Assembly (NCBI GenBank): GCA_009760855.2
Contig: WPIO01000022.1
Span: forward strand, 4,521,001-4,585,000
Origin: Cristatella mucedo
Taxonomy: Eukaryota > Bryozoa > Phylactolaemata > Cristatellidae
DNA: 64,000 bases
Direction: 5' to 3'
Shown: piece after piece, positions 33,761 through 45,470 of the stretch
Layout: every line of letters starts with the position of its first letter
How positions within the stretch are numbered: position 1 is the first letter of the stretch
Translations under genes and position numbers: made by a program
The notes under the pieces: model-generated
The model's input: the letters and a program-made list of their open reading frames with translations, nothing else
Databases searched by the model: none
Told to the model about the DNA's origin: nothing

Positions 33761-35291
33761 AAATATCTTACCAAGGATTTCCTGTAAACGTAGCGTCAGT
33801 TATTGACAATGGATTAAGCAACCTTGCCTATTATACGGTAGATATTTGGTAAGACTAATTTGTTATCACAACTTAAGAATCAGTCATTAATAGCAGCATG
33901 TTCCTTTTATATGCATGCACAAACCAATGAGTGAGGTCCACTTGGTTAAATATGCAAACTTATGCTTAAATCTAGCAAGACATATTAATGCAGTCTCTAC
34001 AGCCCTTGAATTACAAAAAATAAGGAAAAATTGTGAACAACGACAAAAATCGATTTCTAGCCTCAAAAAAGTGACGCTTAAAAGAGCAATCTTGGCTACT
34101 TCTAAGCCAGGCTGCCGGTTTCTAGGGCACTGCCAAGGTGGCGTGTGTAACAGCACCGGAACTGCTTAGACCGACTCCAGCTTGCTGACTGCCACAGTCT
34201 TGCTATCAGAGGCACACATGTGGTCCTGTGCAATGGCTATGAGTGTGCGCTCTTTAACGCAGAAATGTTGGTCGGATATCTGGCCTGATAGACTTGCTGT
34301 GTTAGCGGCCGGAACTGATGCAGCCGCAACTTTGGCGCTGTTGAGCTGTTAATTTTTAAGCATGGGTAGTAGAAATAGCTCGCTTATGGTAAAAGGGCCA
34401 GGTTTTTCTGGCAGGTGTGCTTTTATTCACGTGGCGTTTAGGCGCCACGTACTTTCTATGGGATTAGAAGACTATTATCGAAATAAATATCTGTCAAAAT
34501 GAATAAAAACTTACAGGGTGGATCATTCTTGACTTGTCTTGCTCTAAATGTCATTCCTGCGTCAATCAAAAGTAATTCATGAGTAAATTTACTCGCCTTG
34601 TGTGCAGCATGTATTTATGCATATCACAAATCAAGCTTTTAACCGTCTGGAGAGTCCGTACATGTAAGCATCAACACTTGCGGGCAACCATTCGTGACTG
34701 AGTTCCAGCACCTACTGAATTAATCACTGTCAAAACAGGATTGGCAATAGAGAAGACCGGAGAAATCGTGGTTATCATAATTGAATTTACCATGCTGTAA
34801 GTGATAAAATAAATAATCTTTGAAACTTGAAGAATTGTTACATTGTAAGTGGTGCTTGTTAAGGAGAATTTGTCTAGTATTATTAATATTTTCCCTAACT
34901 CTTAAATGTATTAACTTATTCAATTTCTTAGCGGGGAATTTTTTTGATAACCATTTGGCAGAAAATTGTCATTTTAAGAAAACATACTTTGCAAAGATCC
35001 TCAGCTGCTCGCATTATCTTTCTCTAGTTAAAGTCATATAAACTTGAAATCATTCAATTTGTTCACAGTCGTGTACTGTGATATCCGACACTTCACTACA
35101 CCTTGAGTTGTGCTTCGACTACAGCATGTATCTATCAGCAACGAACAGCTTAAAGCACTTGCAACAGCCTTATACTTAAGCGCAACCAAACCGCTGAAGA
35201 TAATTTATCGAAAAAATTGGAAAATTCATTAACTCTCTCGGCTCAAAAAAGAATTTAGCCACAAGAGGAAAACAATCGCGCGTACACAGTA
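33761..35291. other. unassigned AT-rich spacer with one stem-loop
   Basis: No gene seen. A perfect 8-bp stem, ACGTGGCG (34429-34436) / CGCCACGT (34443-34450) with a 6-nt loop, is the only structure noted. Confidence 0.45.
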
Positions 35292-35635
35292 CAGTACGTT
35301 GGCTTAAGAGTTTAATTAGTTCTGTGACGGAGCTCATAACTCAAATTACTCTCGTGTGGAAAGGAATTGAGATGACGTTAATCCGTTTTGGACCCACGAA
35401 AACATCACGAATTGTTGTCACTTTTTTAAATTAAAAAAGTACTTATAAGTAACGAATACTGTTTAAAAATACAATACAATAGAACTTCCTGCAGTATACA
35501 GTTTTTATTAGTAATAATGTACAGAATTAACTTGGAGATCAGACGACTTGAAGATTCTGACAGAGTTGAAAGAGAAAGGCTTAAATGAATACCTGAATCA
35601 TACTCGCCATTATTGCCTTTTTCGCTACGCTTTCC

Positions 35636-37886
35636 TCACTTTCAGGGGTTTTCCATTTTTCAGGGGTTTTCCATTTTTCAGGGGTTTTCCATTTTTCAGG
35701 GGTTTTCCATTTTTCAGGGGTTTTCCATTTTTCAGGGGTTTGCCATTTTTCAGGGGTTTTCCATTTTTCAGGGGTTTGCCATTTTTTCAGGGGTTTTTTC
35801 AGGGGTTTGCCATTTTTCAGGGGTTTGCCATTTTTCAGGGGTTTGCCATTTTTCAGGGGTTTGCCCATTTTTCAGGGGTTTGCCATTTTGGGGTTTTGCC
35901 ATTTTTCAGGGGTTTGCCATTTTTCAGGGGTATTTTTCAGGGGTTTGCCATTTTTCAGGGGTTTGCCATTTTTCAGGGGTTTTCCATTTTTCAGGGGTTT
36001 GCCATTTTTCAGGGGTTTTCCATTTTTCAGGGGTTTTCCATTTTTCAGGGGTTTTCCATTTTTCAGGGGTTTGCCATTTTTCAGGGGTTTGCCATTTTTC
36101 AGGGGTTTGCCATTTTTCAGGGGTTTGCCATTTTTCAGGGGTTTGCCATTTTTCAGGGGTTTGCCATTTTTCAGGGGTTTTCCATTTTTCAGGGGTTTTC
36201 CATTTTTCAGGGGTTTTCCATTTTTCAGGGGTTTTCCATTTTTCAGGGGTTTTCCATTTTTCAGGGGTTTTCCATTTTTCAGGGGTTTTCCATTTTTCAG
36301 GGGTTTGCCATTTTTCAGGGGTTTGCCATTTTTCAGGGGTTTGCCATTTTTCAGGGGTTTGCCATTTTTCAGGGGTTTTCCATTTTTCAGGGGTTTTCCA
36401 TTTTTCAGGGGTTTTCCATTTTCAGGGGTTTCCATTTTTCAGGGGTTTTCCATTTTCAGGGGTTTTCCATTTTTCAGGGGTTTTTCCATTTTTCAGGGGT
36501 TTTCCATTTTCAGGGGTTTGCCATTTTTCAGGGGTTTGCCATTTTTCAGGGGGTTTTGCCATTTTTCAGGGTTTGCCATTTTTCAGGGGTTTTGCCATTT
36601 TTCAGGGGTTTGCCATTTTCAGGGGTTTGCCATTTTTCAGGGGTTTGCCATTTTTTCAGGGGTTTGCCATTTTTCAGGGGTTTTTCCATTTTTCAGGGGT
36701 TTTCCATTTTCAGGGGTTTTCCATTTTTCAGGGGTTTTCCACTTTTCTGGGGTTTCTCACTTTTCAGGGGTTTCTTACTTTTTAGGGGTTTGCCATTTTT
36801 CAGGGGTTTGCCATTTTTCAGGGGTTTGCCATTTTTCAGGGGGTTTGCCATTTTTCAGGGGGTTTGCCATTTTTCAGGGGTTTGCCATTTTTCAGGGGTT
36901 TGCCATTTTTCAGGGGTTTGCCATTTTTCAGGGGTTTGCCATTTTTCAGGGGTTTGCCATTTTTCAGGGGTTTTCCATTTTTCAGGGGTTTTCCATTTTT
37001 CAGGGGTTTTTCATTTTTCAGGGGTTTTCCATTTTTTCAGGGGTTTTCCATTTTTCAGGGGTTGCCATTTTTCAGGGGTTTGCCATTTTTCAGGGGTTTG
37101 CCATTTTTCAGGGGTTTGCCATTTTTCAGGGGTTTGCCATTTTTCAGGGGTTTGCCATTTTTCAGGGGTTTTCCATTTTTCAGGGGTTTTCCATTTTTCA
37201 GGGGTTTTCCATTTTTCAGGGGTTTTCCATTTTTCAGGGGTTTTCCATTTTTCAGGGGTTTTCCATTTTTCAGGGGTTTGCCATTTTTCAGGGGTTTGCC
37301 ATTTTTCAGGGGTTTGCCATTTTTCAGGGGTTTGCCATTTTTCAGGGGTTTGCCATTTTTCAGGGGTTTGCCATTTTTTCAGGGTTTCCATTTTTTCAGG
37401 GGTTTTCCATTTTTCAGGGGGGTTTTCCATTTTTCAGGGGTTTTCCATTTTTCAGGGGTTTTCCCTTTTTTCAGGGGTTTTCCATTTTTCAGGGGTTTTC
37501 CATTTTTCAGGGGTTTTCCATTTTTCAGGGGTTTTCCATTTTTCAGGGGTTTGCCATTTTTCAGGGGTTTGCCATTTTTCAGGGGTTTGCCATTTTTCAG
37601 GGGTTTTCCATTTTTCAGGGGTTTTCCATTTTTCAGGGGTTTTCCATTTTTCAGGGGTTTTCCATTTTTTGAGGGGTTTTCCATTTTCAGGGGTTTTCCA
37701 TTTTTCAGGGGTTTTCCATTTTTCAGGGGTTTTCCATTTTTCAGGGGTTTTCCATTTTTCAGGGGTTTTCCATTTTTCAGGGGTTTTCCATTTTTCAGGG
37801 GTTTGCCATTTTTCAGGGGTTTGCCATTTTTCAGGGGTTTTCCATTTTTCAGGGGTTTGCCATTTTTCAGGGGTTTGCCATTTTTC
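35636..37886. repeat. 18-bp minisatellite inside Tigger element
   Basis: About 125 units of TTTTCAGGGGTTTTCCAT, with a second unit type TTTTCAGGGGTTTGCCAT. The two types occur in runs of about 3-7, giving blocks of roughly 12 units. Occasional 1-3 bp indels shift the frame. All plus frames stay open (FRGFPF, FQGFSI, FSGVFH repeats), so the 809-codon frame at 35548-37977 is an artefact: its first codon is TTG, no ATG precedes the array, and it crosses indels freely. Both edges carry TTTTTCGCTA..TCCTCACTTTCA, the probable founder. Confidence 0.95.
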
Positions 37887-38117
37887 GCTATCCTCACTTT
37901 CATCTGCAGGGTTTTCGATTCAAAACCTGTCCAGTGAGGTCTGCTTCATCCTCATTTTCAGAATGTTTCTGAAATGAGTTGGGCAAGTGTTAATAAATAG
38001 TTCTGTCGCACTCTCAGTGAAATTCTTTTCTGTGTGTTCCTTTTGAATAAAGCCTAAATTCTCTCCCATTAACCCAACATTTCCTTTATTTTACTTGTAG
38101 AGATAACCTCCTCCGTC

Positions 38118-38600
38118 TCACTTAGTCCTATTTCCATCTAAGCCGTCGTGTGCTGCTGCGTCTGTAGCTCCTTTAGCTCCTCCATTGTCAGTTCCTCCTC
38201 GGAGTAGGAACTCCAAGTAGGAATAGTAGGAACAGTGCTCCTCGATGAGCTCCTTAATGTCGCCCTCATCCATGTTCAGGCCCGTGACCTTGCCAATGGA
38301 TACACTCTCCTCCACCGCTGCCGCTTCGGAATTGAGTTTTGCAAAGTCTGTTTCAGACAAAAGCTCAGGCCGCAGCGTCTTCCACGCAGAGGTCAAGGTC
38401 CTCTTTGTAATACCCCTCCCAGCCATATCGATTATTCTGAGGCATATCACGATGTTATAGTGGTCCTTCCAGAACTCTCGAAGGGTGAGGTGTGTGTTCT
38501 CCCTCACCTCAAAGCAGCGGCAGAGCAGGCGCTTTGGCGAAGAGCTCCTTCTTCACGTTCGCTGCGGCAACTAGCGTTTGGGCATCTGAAGCTCCTTCTT
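38118..38600 (-). pseudogene. Tigger-like (TIGD1-type) transposase C-terminal remnant
   Basis: Open minus-strand segment 38118-38507 reads LTLREFWKDHYNIVICLRII, then KRTLTSAWKTLRPELLSETDF and SIGKVTGLNMDEGDIKELIEEH. This is the region that follows the DDE_1 catalytic domain in Tigger transposases. Upstream, in another frame, LVAAANVKKELFAK (about 38535-38575) is the expected preceding helix, so a frameshift separates the two near 38520. The DDE catalytic core and the DNA-binding domain are absent. The open segment starts at GTG only because of the break. Not functional; it shows the orientation of the element. Confidence 0.75.
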
Positions 38601-38680
38601 CTGGTAACCCAAATTTTAACTCTCAACTCAAAGCAAATATTCGGCAGAGAGACAGCTCATATCTAAAAATCCCGTAAGTT

Positions 38681-39159
38681 GTGACACTCGTAAGCTAAGG
38701 TACCACGGTATTTTGAAGTATATACTTTATCGCGCTGCTCGGTCGACAGGATTCGGGATTCCTTTTCAATACTTGACTTATCATGCCCAATCCTAACGCA
38801 CACCTAGAAACTTGGGAAAATATATATCTGAATCACGAGACGGCTAAGATTTCCGTTACTGAATAAGTGACTAGCTGATCTTGTGGGTGGCCATTTTAGT
38901 AACCTTGGGTTTTCTGGTTTAGTGGTGAAATAGCGGCATCTTCATTCAGCACGATTATTACCGATATTATTCTTTGTAGGTACCTGAGTTACTATGGCTA
39001 GGAGCCGATTATGCGGCGATCTACTGCCAAGTCCACGTAAAATCAGAAGCCGCGTCATAGGCAGTTAGTTGTGCTTCTGGAGTGAGAGCCCTGGCATTTG
39101 AGCTCATTTTAGCGGTAGGCCACGCAGCTGCACATCATGGCTGAACTCTGTAACCCTCA
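38681..39159. other. unassigned spacer
   Basis: No gene or named repeat seen. Confidence 0.5.
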
Positions 39160-39275
39160 GTTGAACGTCTGTAGTCCTCAGTTGCTGTCAAATAGACTTG
39201 TCTACGTTTTAGATATGGACTTGTTATCTTAAGGTACGAGGTCGCTTTCGGTTGCTGCCGCGTCCCTCCACTGTC
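39160..39275. repeat. dispersed repeat E, copy 2
   Basis: Matches 5380-5500: GCTGTCAAATAGACTTGTCTACGTT, then GGACTTGTTATCTTAAGGTACGAG and GTCGCTTTCGGTTGCTGC. Confidence 0.65.
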
Positions 39276-39739
39276 GCCAAACTTGTGTGCATTGTTGAGG
39301 GGCCCTACGAGTAGCCTCGGCCGTGATGCACGGATCAGGCGTCCCCAGTATTCGCCATCGCTCGTCGGCTGAGACAAGTACGATCACGAGCGCTGTGTTG
39401 GCGGCCTAGTGCTGGTCCTGGTCTCATCAGCAGTACACCGCGCTAGTACCAGCGCTCTAACTAATGTATATGTAGATTACTCTTTCTGCGGCTTTTAAAT
39501 CAAAGCTATAGAGCAACAGCTTTAAAATGCCACTCACTCACTCTCTTGAGCTGTATCCAGATTTGCTGCCAGAATTAACTTGCACGTTTACAATTAAAAT
39601 GCTTGTGCAAAGTACGATCATTGTGTCTCCTGTGGTTGGCAACTAGAGAGCGTATGAAGAAGTGCTTCTAGGCACATGCGTCCAGGCACCTATTTGCTTA
39701 CGCTATCGTATCTTTCAAGCGACGGTAGCTGCTAGCCGC
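39276..39739. other. unassigned spacer
   Basis: No gene or named repeat seen. Confidence 0.5.
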
Positions 39740-42700
39740 TAGTGCTACCTGCCGTCGCGGCACCTCAGCCACGCTGCCAGCTCAGGAAGTCGCTTCCGGC
39801 CGCCCGCGGCGCTCGCTGCCATTTCCGGTGGGCCATGAAGTTCAGTTCCGCGCCGCCCGCCCACGGAGCTCATTTCCGCTGCTTTCACTTTCGGAGGCCA
39901 GCCGGCCTTAGACGCGGGCCGTGTCTCTCGCGCGAGCCGGTGCAGGCGTGGGCCGCGGAACCGCTCGGCATGTCTGGCGTACGTACGCGAACGGCGGCCG
40001 AGCTGAGCGGTCTGTGCGGAGTCACGGGGCCGACCTCAGCGGGCCGCCTGGTGCCGTGCCAATACCCGGCGCTCACAAGCCGCCGGCTCTGCGTTGCCTG
40101 TCAAGGAGGATTATCTAGCGCCAAGGCTTGGCTTCTCTGGCCGCGCCCACGGGCAAATGCCTGCCGAGCCAAGCCAAGCCTGGCCGGATCATTCAGCTCT
40201 CTGGGCGGCTGGCATTTACTCGGCCGCTGGTGAAATCTCTACATTGTGTTCTGCATAACCTTAGTTGTATAAGTGGGTACTATATCAGAGCGACAGCTGA
40301 CTACCGTTAACCCGTCGGCTACCTGCTTGGAAAACTTTGCAGCGCCTTCAGCTCAGCGCCGAGCGCGGACGCCTCTTTCGACAAATTACAAATAAAATGC
40401 GCACAGCTCAACGTTAAGATGTGTCGGTCCTCTATAAACGTACTATCTTTTTCTACGCTGTTTAGTTAGCCATCGGTGTAACCAAGAGCGGAGCGGGGAT
40501 TTTTATCCAGGGGGGCAAGACCTGCAAAGATTTGTGTAGGAAGGGGCTGGAACGGCGAGATTTTAGAGCAGGCGTGGCATGACCCGCGATTAATGGAAAA
40601 TTGTAGCGCAAAATCATCGCTCATTTGACACGAACTCGGCGGTCGCTCCTCGAGTGCAATTAAGACGCAGTTGCGTCGTTGGCGACGGTCGGGGCGTAGA
40701 AATAGGAGGCGGCGCAGGTCGCTGCCCAGCAGCCCAGGGTGACACAGGGGCCACTGGCCCCTCGTCCGCTGGCCCCTCCGCCACTGAATAAAGAGCCCGG
40801 TAAAGCGGAAAACGTTTGGAGACGCTTTCACGACGTGCCAGAGGCGCACAACTCAAAAGCCTCTTGCAGCATCCAAGAAACACATTCGTGCCCCTATTTA
40901 TGTAGATTTTGAGGCAGTGCGTCATGGTCTCGCCGTCTGCAGCCCTCTTTAGGACGTTTTCCAAAAACACAAACACTTAGCTACACTAAAGTGCGATCCC
41001 CTTAAAATGATAACCCAGCCGGAAACTGATAAAAAAATGTGCCTGCCAAAAGTACCCGGCTATTGCAGCTTGTGCATCTTTGTGCGAAATAGCTAGCGGC
41101 TGCACCTCTCGAGTTAGCGAGACCAAATAACAACAATAAAATTAGCAACGAGACGTTGTTATAGTGCCCTCGGTGAGCTAAATCTCTCTCTCTCTTTTTC
41201 TACCTCTAGCTCTAGGCAGTTTACTTATGTTTTAAATAAAGCGTGACTTTCAGATTCGCTATTGTGGCTACATAACGTTCAAGTATCTAAATGCGTATAG
41301 CTTACGAGTCCGGTGGCTTCCTGCTTGGACTTATTTAGCACATCCGGGCGGTCTGCCGAGCCCGCGTCGCTGTAGGCTAGAGCTTTAATCGAAACGCCGC
41401 TCTTTAGTCCTCGCTGCGGTCGAGCGCTGGTGCACCCAGTAGCGACCTCGTAGTGTGCAAGAACGTCCTTAGGCGACCGGCCGCGGTTAAACCTGTAGCT
41501 CTTCGTAGCTGTCTAGCCGGCCTACAGACTACGGACAGACAAACTAAAACTTTCTATCGATTACGTGAACAGACGTGTCGCCCCCAACAGATCGACGCGG
41601 AGAGTGGGAGCTCCGGACTTGCACCGACGACACACGAAATGTACTCTTGGCAACGCTCTTGGTTTAGTGGCTCCCACTTGCGGCAGACTGCAAACATTCT
41701 CGCATCAAAAGAGTGCACCACGGGGCGGGGCTTTGCTAGCCCTCTTCGCCACGGAACAGAATGCTGTTTTGCTTCTTTCAAGTAGCAGTTGTACCCTTTT
41801 CAGAATGCAGAACTCGATTGTGCCCGCTCAGTTAGCTCCAATAGGATGGACTTTCAAGCCGCTCAAAAAAGAAACGGCTGCGTAATAAAGTTACTTCATT
41901 CATATAGCACCTTGCAAGAACTTAATTAATCTCTGTCCGCGCGCGCTTTACATGTGCCGCAGGCAGAGCTCGCCCGCAAGCTTGGACGCGACCAAGTTGA
42001 GTGCCGTAGCGCGCCGAAATAGAGTCTCCCAGAAGCCTTTCTGGCGTCTTTCTGGCGTATAAACGAGTGCGAAACTCTGTTTGGTTCCTGAATCCTTGAC
42101 CCGAATTCTATCCCGGCGAGCTTACGCGCCTCATTAATCTCCGCGTAAACGCCTCGGCAGCGTTCCTCCAAAAGTAGCAGCGCTGAAGGACGTGCCGACC
42201 AGGAAGGCGTCCCCTAACAGCGAGCCGCGTCACAAAAGCATCGCGCGCGAGTCTCCCGCTTCCTGGGAAGTCTGCCTGAGTCTGCGCTCGTAACGTGCGC
42301 CGAGCGGAGAGTCCAAAGGAAATCGCCCACCTCGATGTTTAGAACCGTTTAGAGTTGCGCTTCAACGGCGCGCCGCTCTCTGGGCGCGCGCGCTTCCTCG
42401 GACTTTTCAACAACAACAAAAAAAGAATTCGCCCGCTCAGCAAATTTGTCAAATATCCTTGCACTCTCTCCCTCTCACTTTCTTTAGAGATTAAGTACAG
42501 CTCTCTGGATCGGATGCCACGTGTGGACGCCGAATGCCCAGCGAAGAGCTAGCGTCCTACTTAGCCTCTACGAAGAAACGCCCAGAAACTCCTAGAATCC
42601 GCGCACGGTTGGCGAGCCTAAGTCCGACTAACCTCTCGGATCGCTGCAACCCGATCCCGGAAGTCAGCGCCCGGAAGCCCGGATGCGACCTTAGAAAGGC

Positions 42701-43960
42701 TAGCGGGCCTGTGAAGGGGAGCTGAGGGGCAGCTTTTTTGCAAAGCGGTGCTAGAACAGCTGTCCATCGGTTTGACCAGCCAGCCCAGACCCGTCCTTTC
42801 ATTAAGCCAGACCTCCGGTGGGTGGGTGGGTGTGTGGGGGCTTAGCGCACCTGGCCCTACTGGCGCCGTCGCCGGTTAAAGCACGAGATCGCTCCAGACC
42901 ATTCGATCACTCCTGTCTCACCGGCAACTTACGCCCTTTGCCAGGCGGCTTAGCCGTCGACCAGCCAGACGGCGTTAAGCGACTTGACTACCGACGACCG
43001 GACGCTAGCGCGCAGGCTCGGAATGGGAAGCTCGCAATGGCGGCGTGAAAGCATCCTGGCGCTCGAGCGCGCCTGCGCACTGCTGCATCCGGGCGCTGGC
43101 GCTGGCTCGACGAGCGTTCGCCTTTCGATGCCTCTCAGTTGAAAATGCCCTGCTGGCTCCCCGCTGGCGCGCATGCGCGGTGCGTCCTCGTGCCGCAAAC
43201 GTGTCGGTGGTGAGGCTCACTCGCAAGCCCTGAGGCCGCGCCAACGACGCTGCGCTCGCGGTAGCGGAACACGGCGGCAACAACAAAGAGCGCCAAAGAC
43301 CTTATTAAGTTGACGAGTCCGTACGCGTGCGTAGCGGAGACGAGTCTATTCGACGGCCACCTGCGGCTGTCCAGCCTCAGCCATAGCGCGCAACCACTCT
43401 TCAGTCGCATGCAGAACACCTCTCGGCTGCCCGACTCGAGTTCCGGCGGAAGTAACTCCAGCCCGGCACCGATGCTAGTGCACCGCCAGCTGCTTGCGGC
43501 TTTGCTTAGGCACTAATGTCGCCTAGCAATGGATTGCGTCCTGACCGGTTTCCGTTCGCTGCAACTCAGGAACGGCGAACAATTTCTCAGCAGTCAAAAT
43601 CTGGCCGATCTAGTACGAGGACGACGCTACACTAGTGTGCTCCCGTCTGCCTCTGCGTGCCCGCAGGGCACGTGTGTGCGCTCATATGTCTGCGCTCATA
43701 TGTCTTCGTCTATCTGCGTACGCGTGCGTGTGTGCGTGCTTTTGTCAGTGCGTGCGCGTGTGCGTGCGTTGGTGGGTGTTTGTGCGTGCCAGCCTGCCCG
43801 CGAGAAAGAAAAGAGTAAAGAAAAGGTCAGCTGATCCTGCCATTTTTTTTATACCACCATTTTTATTTATATTGCGGCGGCGGCTGCGGCAGCAGAAGAG
43901 TCTCGGCAGCGAGTTACCTCTCTCGTCGCGGACAATTAAGTATTTCGCTCTGCAGCAATA
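39740..43960. other. CpG-rich domain without recognisable gene
   Basis: Two blocks (about 39740-40240 and 41340-43960) are strikingly rich in C, G and undepleted CpG (for example GGGCGCGCGCGC at 42382), unlike the AT-rich remainder. Several open frames exist on both strands (39742-40233, 42557-42802, 43005-43286), but they overlap one another, are Arg/Ala-rich as expected of GC-rich noise, and show no motif. Decayed SINE or LINE-A tails lie at 41136-41240 (-) and 41888-41962 (-). The stretch could be a CpG island or the 5' part of a spliced gene; no splice structure could be assigned. Confidence 0.4.
42819..42842 (+). other. G-quadruplex motif
   Basis: GGTGGGTGGGTGGGTGTGTG followed by GGGG: four G3 tracts with one- to five-base loops, fitting the canonical quadruplex rule. 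Confidence 0.7.
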
Positions 43961-44159
43961 AAACCAGCGACCTGCGTCGTAAAGTGCGACCGCCTCATTC
44001 CTGGACAGCACATACGCAACATTTGTGGAAGCGAGCAGAATTCGTCTCGCACAATGAAAAGCAGGCGGAGTGGGGAGCGTGGCCGAGAAAGTTAGCAGCA
44101 CAGTAGCCGTCGCGTAGGACAGATACTACGGCGAAATTGCCTTCTGTCGGAGGCATCGC
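43961..44159. other. unassigned spacer
   Basis: Nothing recognised. Confidence 0.4.
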
Positions 44160-44960
44160 AGAAGGTTTTGTAATCGCTCAGCGATTGCGGAAATGAGCTC
44201 CACAGTATTAGACCAGCGGAGAAAAAGCTCTGCTGACAGCAGACATTGCGTGAAAGTGATCAGTGATCAGTGATTCGGTGAAAGTGAAAGCGAAAGTGAT
44301 TCGGTGAAAGTGATTCAGTGAAAGTGAAAGCGAAAGTGATTCGGTGAAAGTGATTCAGTGAAAGTGAAAGCGAAAGTGATTCGGTGAAAGTGATTCGGTG
44401 AAAGTGAAAGCGAAAGTGATTCGGTGAAAGTGATTCGGTGAAAGTGAAAGCGAAAGTGATTCGGTGAAAGTGATTCAGTGAAAGTGAAAGCGAAAGTGAT
44501 TCGGTGAAAGTGATTCAGTGAAAGTGAAAGCGAAAGTGATTCGGTGAAAGTGAAAGCGAAAGTGATTCGGTGAAAGTGATTCAGTGAAAGTGAAAGCGAA
44601 AGTGATTCGGTGAAAGTGATTCAGTGAAAGTGAAAGCGAAAGTGATTCGGTGAAAGTGAAAGCGAAAGTGATTCAGTGAAAGTGATTCGGTGAAAGTGAT
44701 TCGGTGATAGAAGTCAGTCAGTCGAAGTCTTGAGTGCAAGAGGAACCTGAAACTGAAACGGCAGTAGCAGGTTTAGCTTGTTATAAAGGAGTCAAGCCAG
44801 CGACGGGCCTTGTGGGTCAACGTCAAAATTTTTCGCGTTCTATTCACTAATCAACTAGGAGATACCGCTGCTCATTTAGTGCGTACATGACTGAAGTTCT
44901 TGAATTCGGAGGCCAGCCTCGCGGCTATATGTAGCACCGCTGCAGGAGACAGGTGGGTGA
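44160..44960 (-). mobile_element. LINE-B copy split by a 40-bp minisatellite
   Basis: Left of the array, 44185-44235 (GCGGAAATGAGCTCC..CAGCGGAGAAAAAGCTCT) is the reverse complement of LINE-B codons around SFSSAGPRLWNSLP. Right of it, CTGAAACTGAAACGGCAG, AAGGAGTCAAGCC..GGGCCTTGTGGGTCAACGT and CTAATCAACTAGGAG match the LINE-B segment upstream of that point, as in 20130-20270. The array therefore occupies an interval of the LINE-B coding region. Confidence 0.65.
44250..44710. repeat. 40-bp minisatellite built of GAAAGTGA/GATTC modules
   Basis: The usual unit is TGATTCGGTGAAAG + TGATTCAGTGAAAG + TGAAAGCGAAAG (14+14+12 = 40 bp), with shorter variants toward the right end. The string GTGAAAGCGAAAGTGA occurs 11 times. 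Each such block contains GAAANNGAAANNGAAA, the shape bound by IRF-family proteins. No coding frame of interest. Confidence 0.95.
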
Positions 44961-44961
44961 A

Positions 44962-45470
<509 letters not shown>

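Larger units (their letters stand above)
35292..38680 (-). mobile_element. Tigger/pogo-type DNA transposon, truncated, carrying a minisatellite
   Basis: The terminal inverted repeat end begins at 35292 (CAGTACGTTGGCTTAAGAG) preceded by TA, the target of this superfamily. The subterminal pattern TTTAATTAGTTCTG, GAGCTCATAACTCAAAT, GGAATTGAGATG and GTTAATCCGTTTTGG copies the Tigger terminus (AATTCGTTC, GAGCTCGTAACTCGAA, TTAATCCGTTCC). The transposase C-terminus lies on the minus strand at 38118-38600. The opposite TIR and the N-terminal two thirds of the transposase are missing, and the match ends at about 38680. Between ORF and TIR sits the 18-bp minisatellite. Confidence 0.75.

Noticed and set aside
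37635-37886. GGGGTTTT as ciliate-type telomere repeat
   Set aside because: The motif is part of an 18-bp unit with other sequence between, internal to the window; not telomeric.
35548-37977. 809-codon frame encoding FRGFPF/FQGFSI/FSGVFH repeats
   Set aside because: Starts at TTG, crosses indels of the 18-bp array without closing, and lies in a dead Tigger element.
38235-38666. 143-codon plus-strand frame
   Set aside because: Antisense to the Tigger transposase remnant, which has recognisable family motifs on the other strand.
39742-40233. 163-codon plus-strand frame in the CpG-rich block
   Set aside because: Arg/Ala/Pro-rich composition expected from GC-rich DNA, overlapped by other frames, and no motif.
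44250-44710. CRISPR-like array
   Set aside because: The 40-bp units are contiguous repeats with no unique spacers, and the DNA is eukaryotic. The same holds for the 18-bp array.
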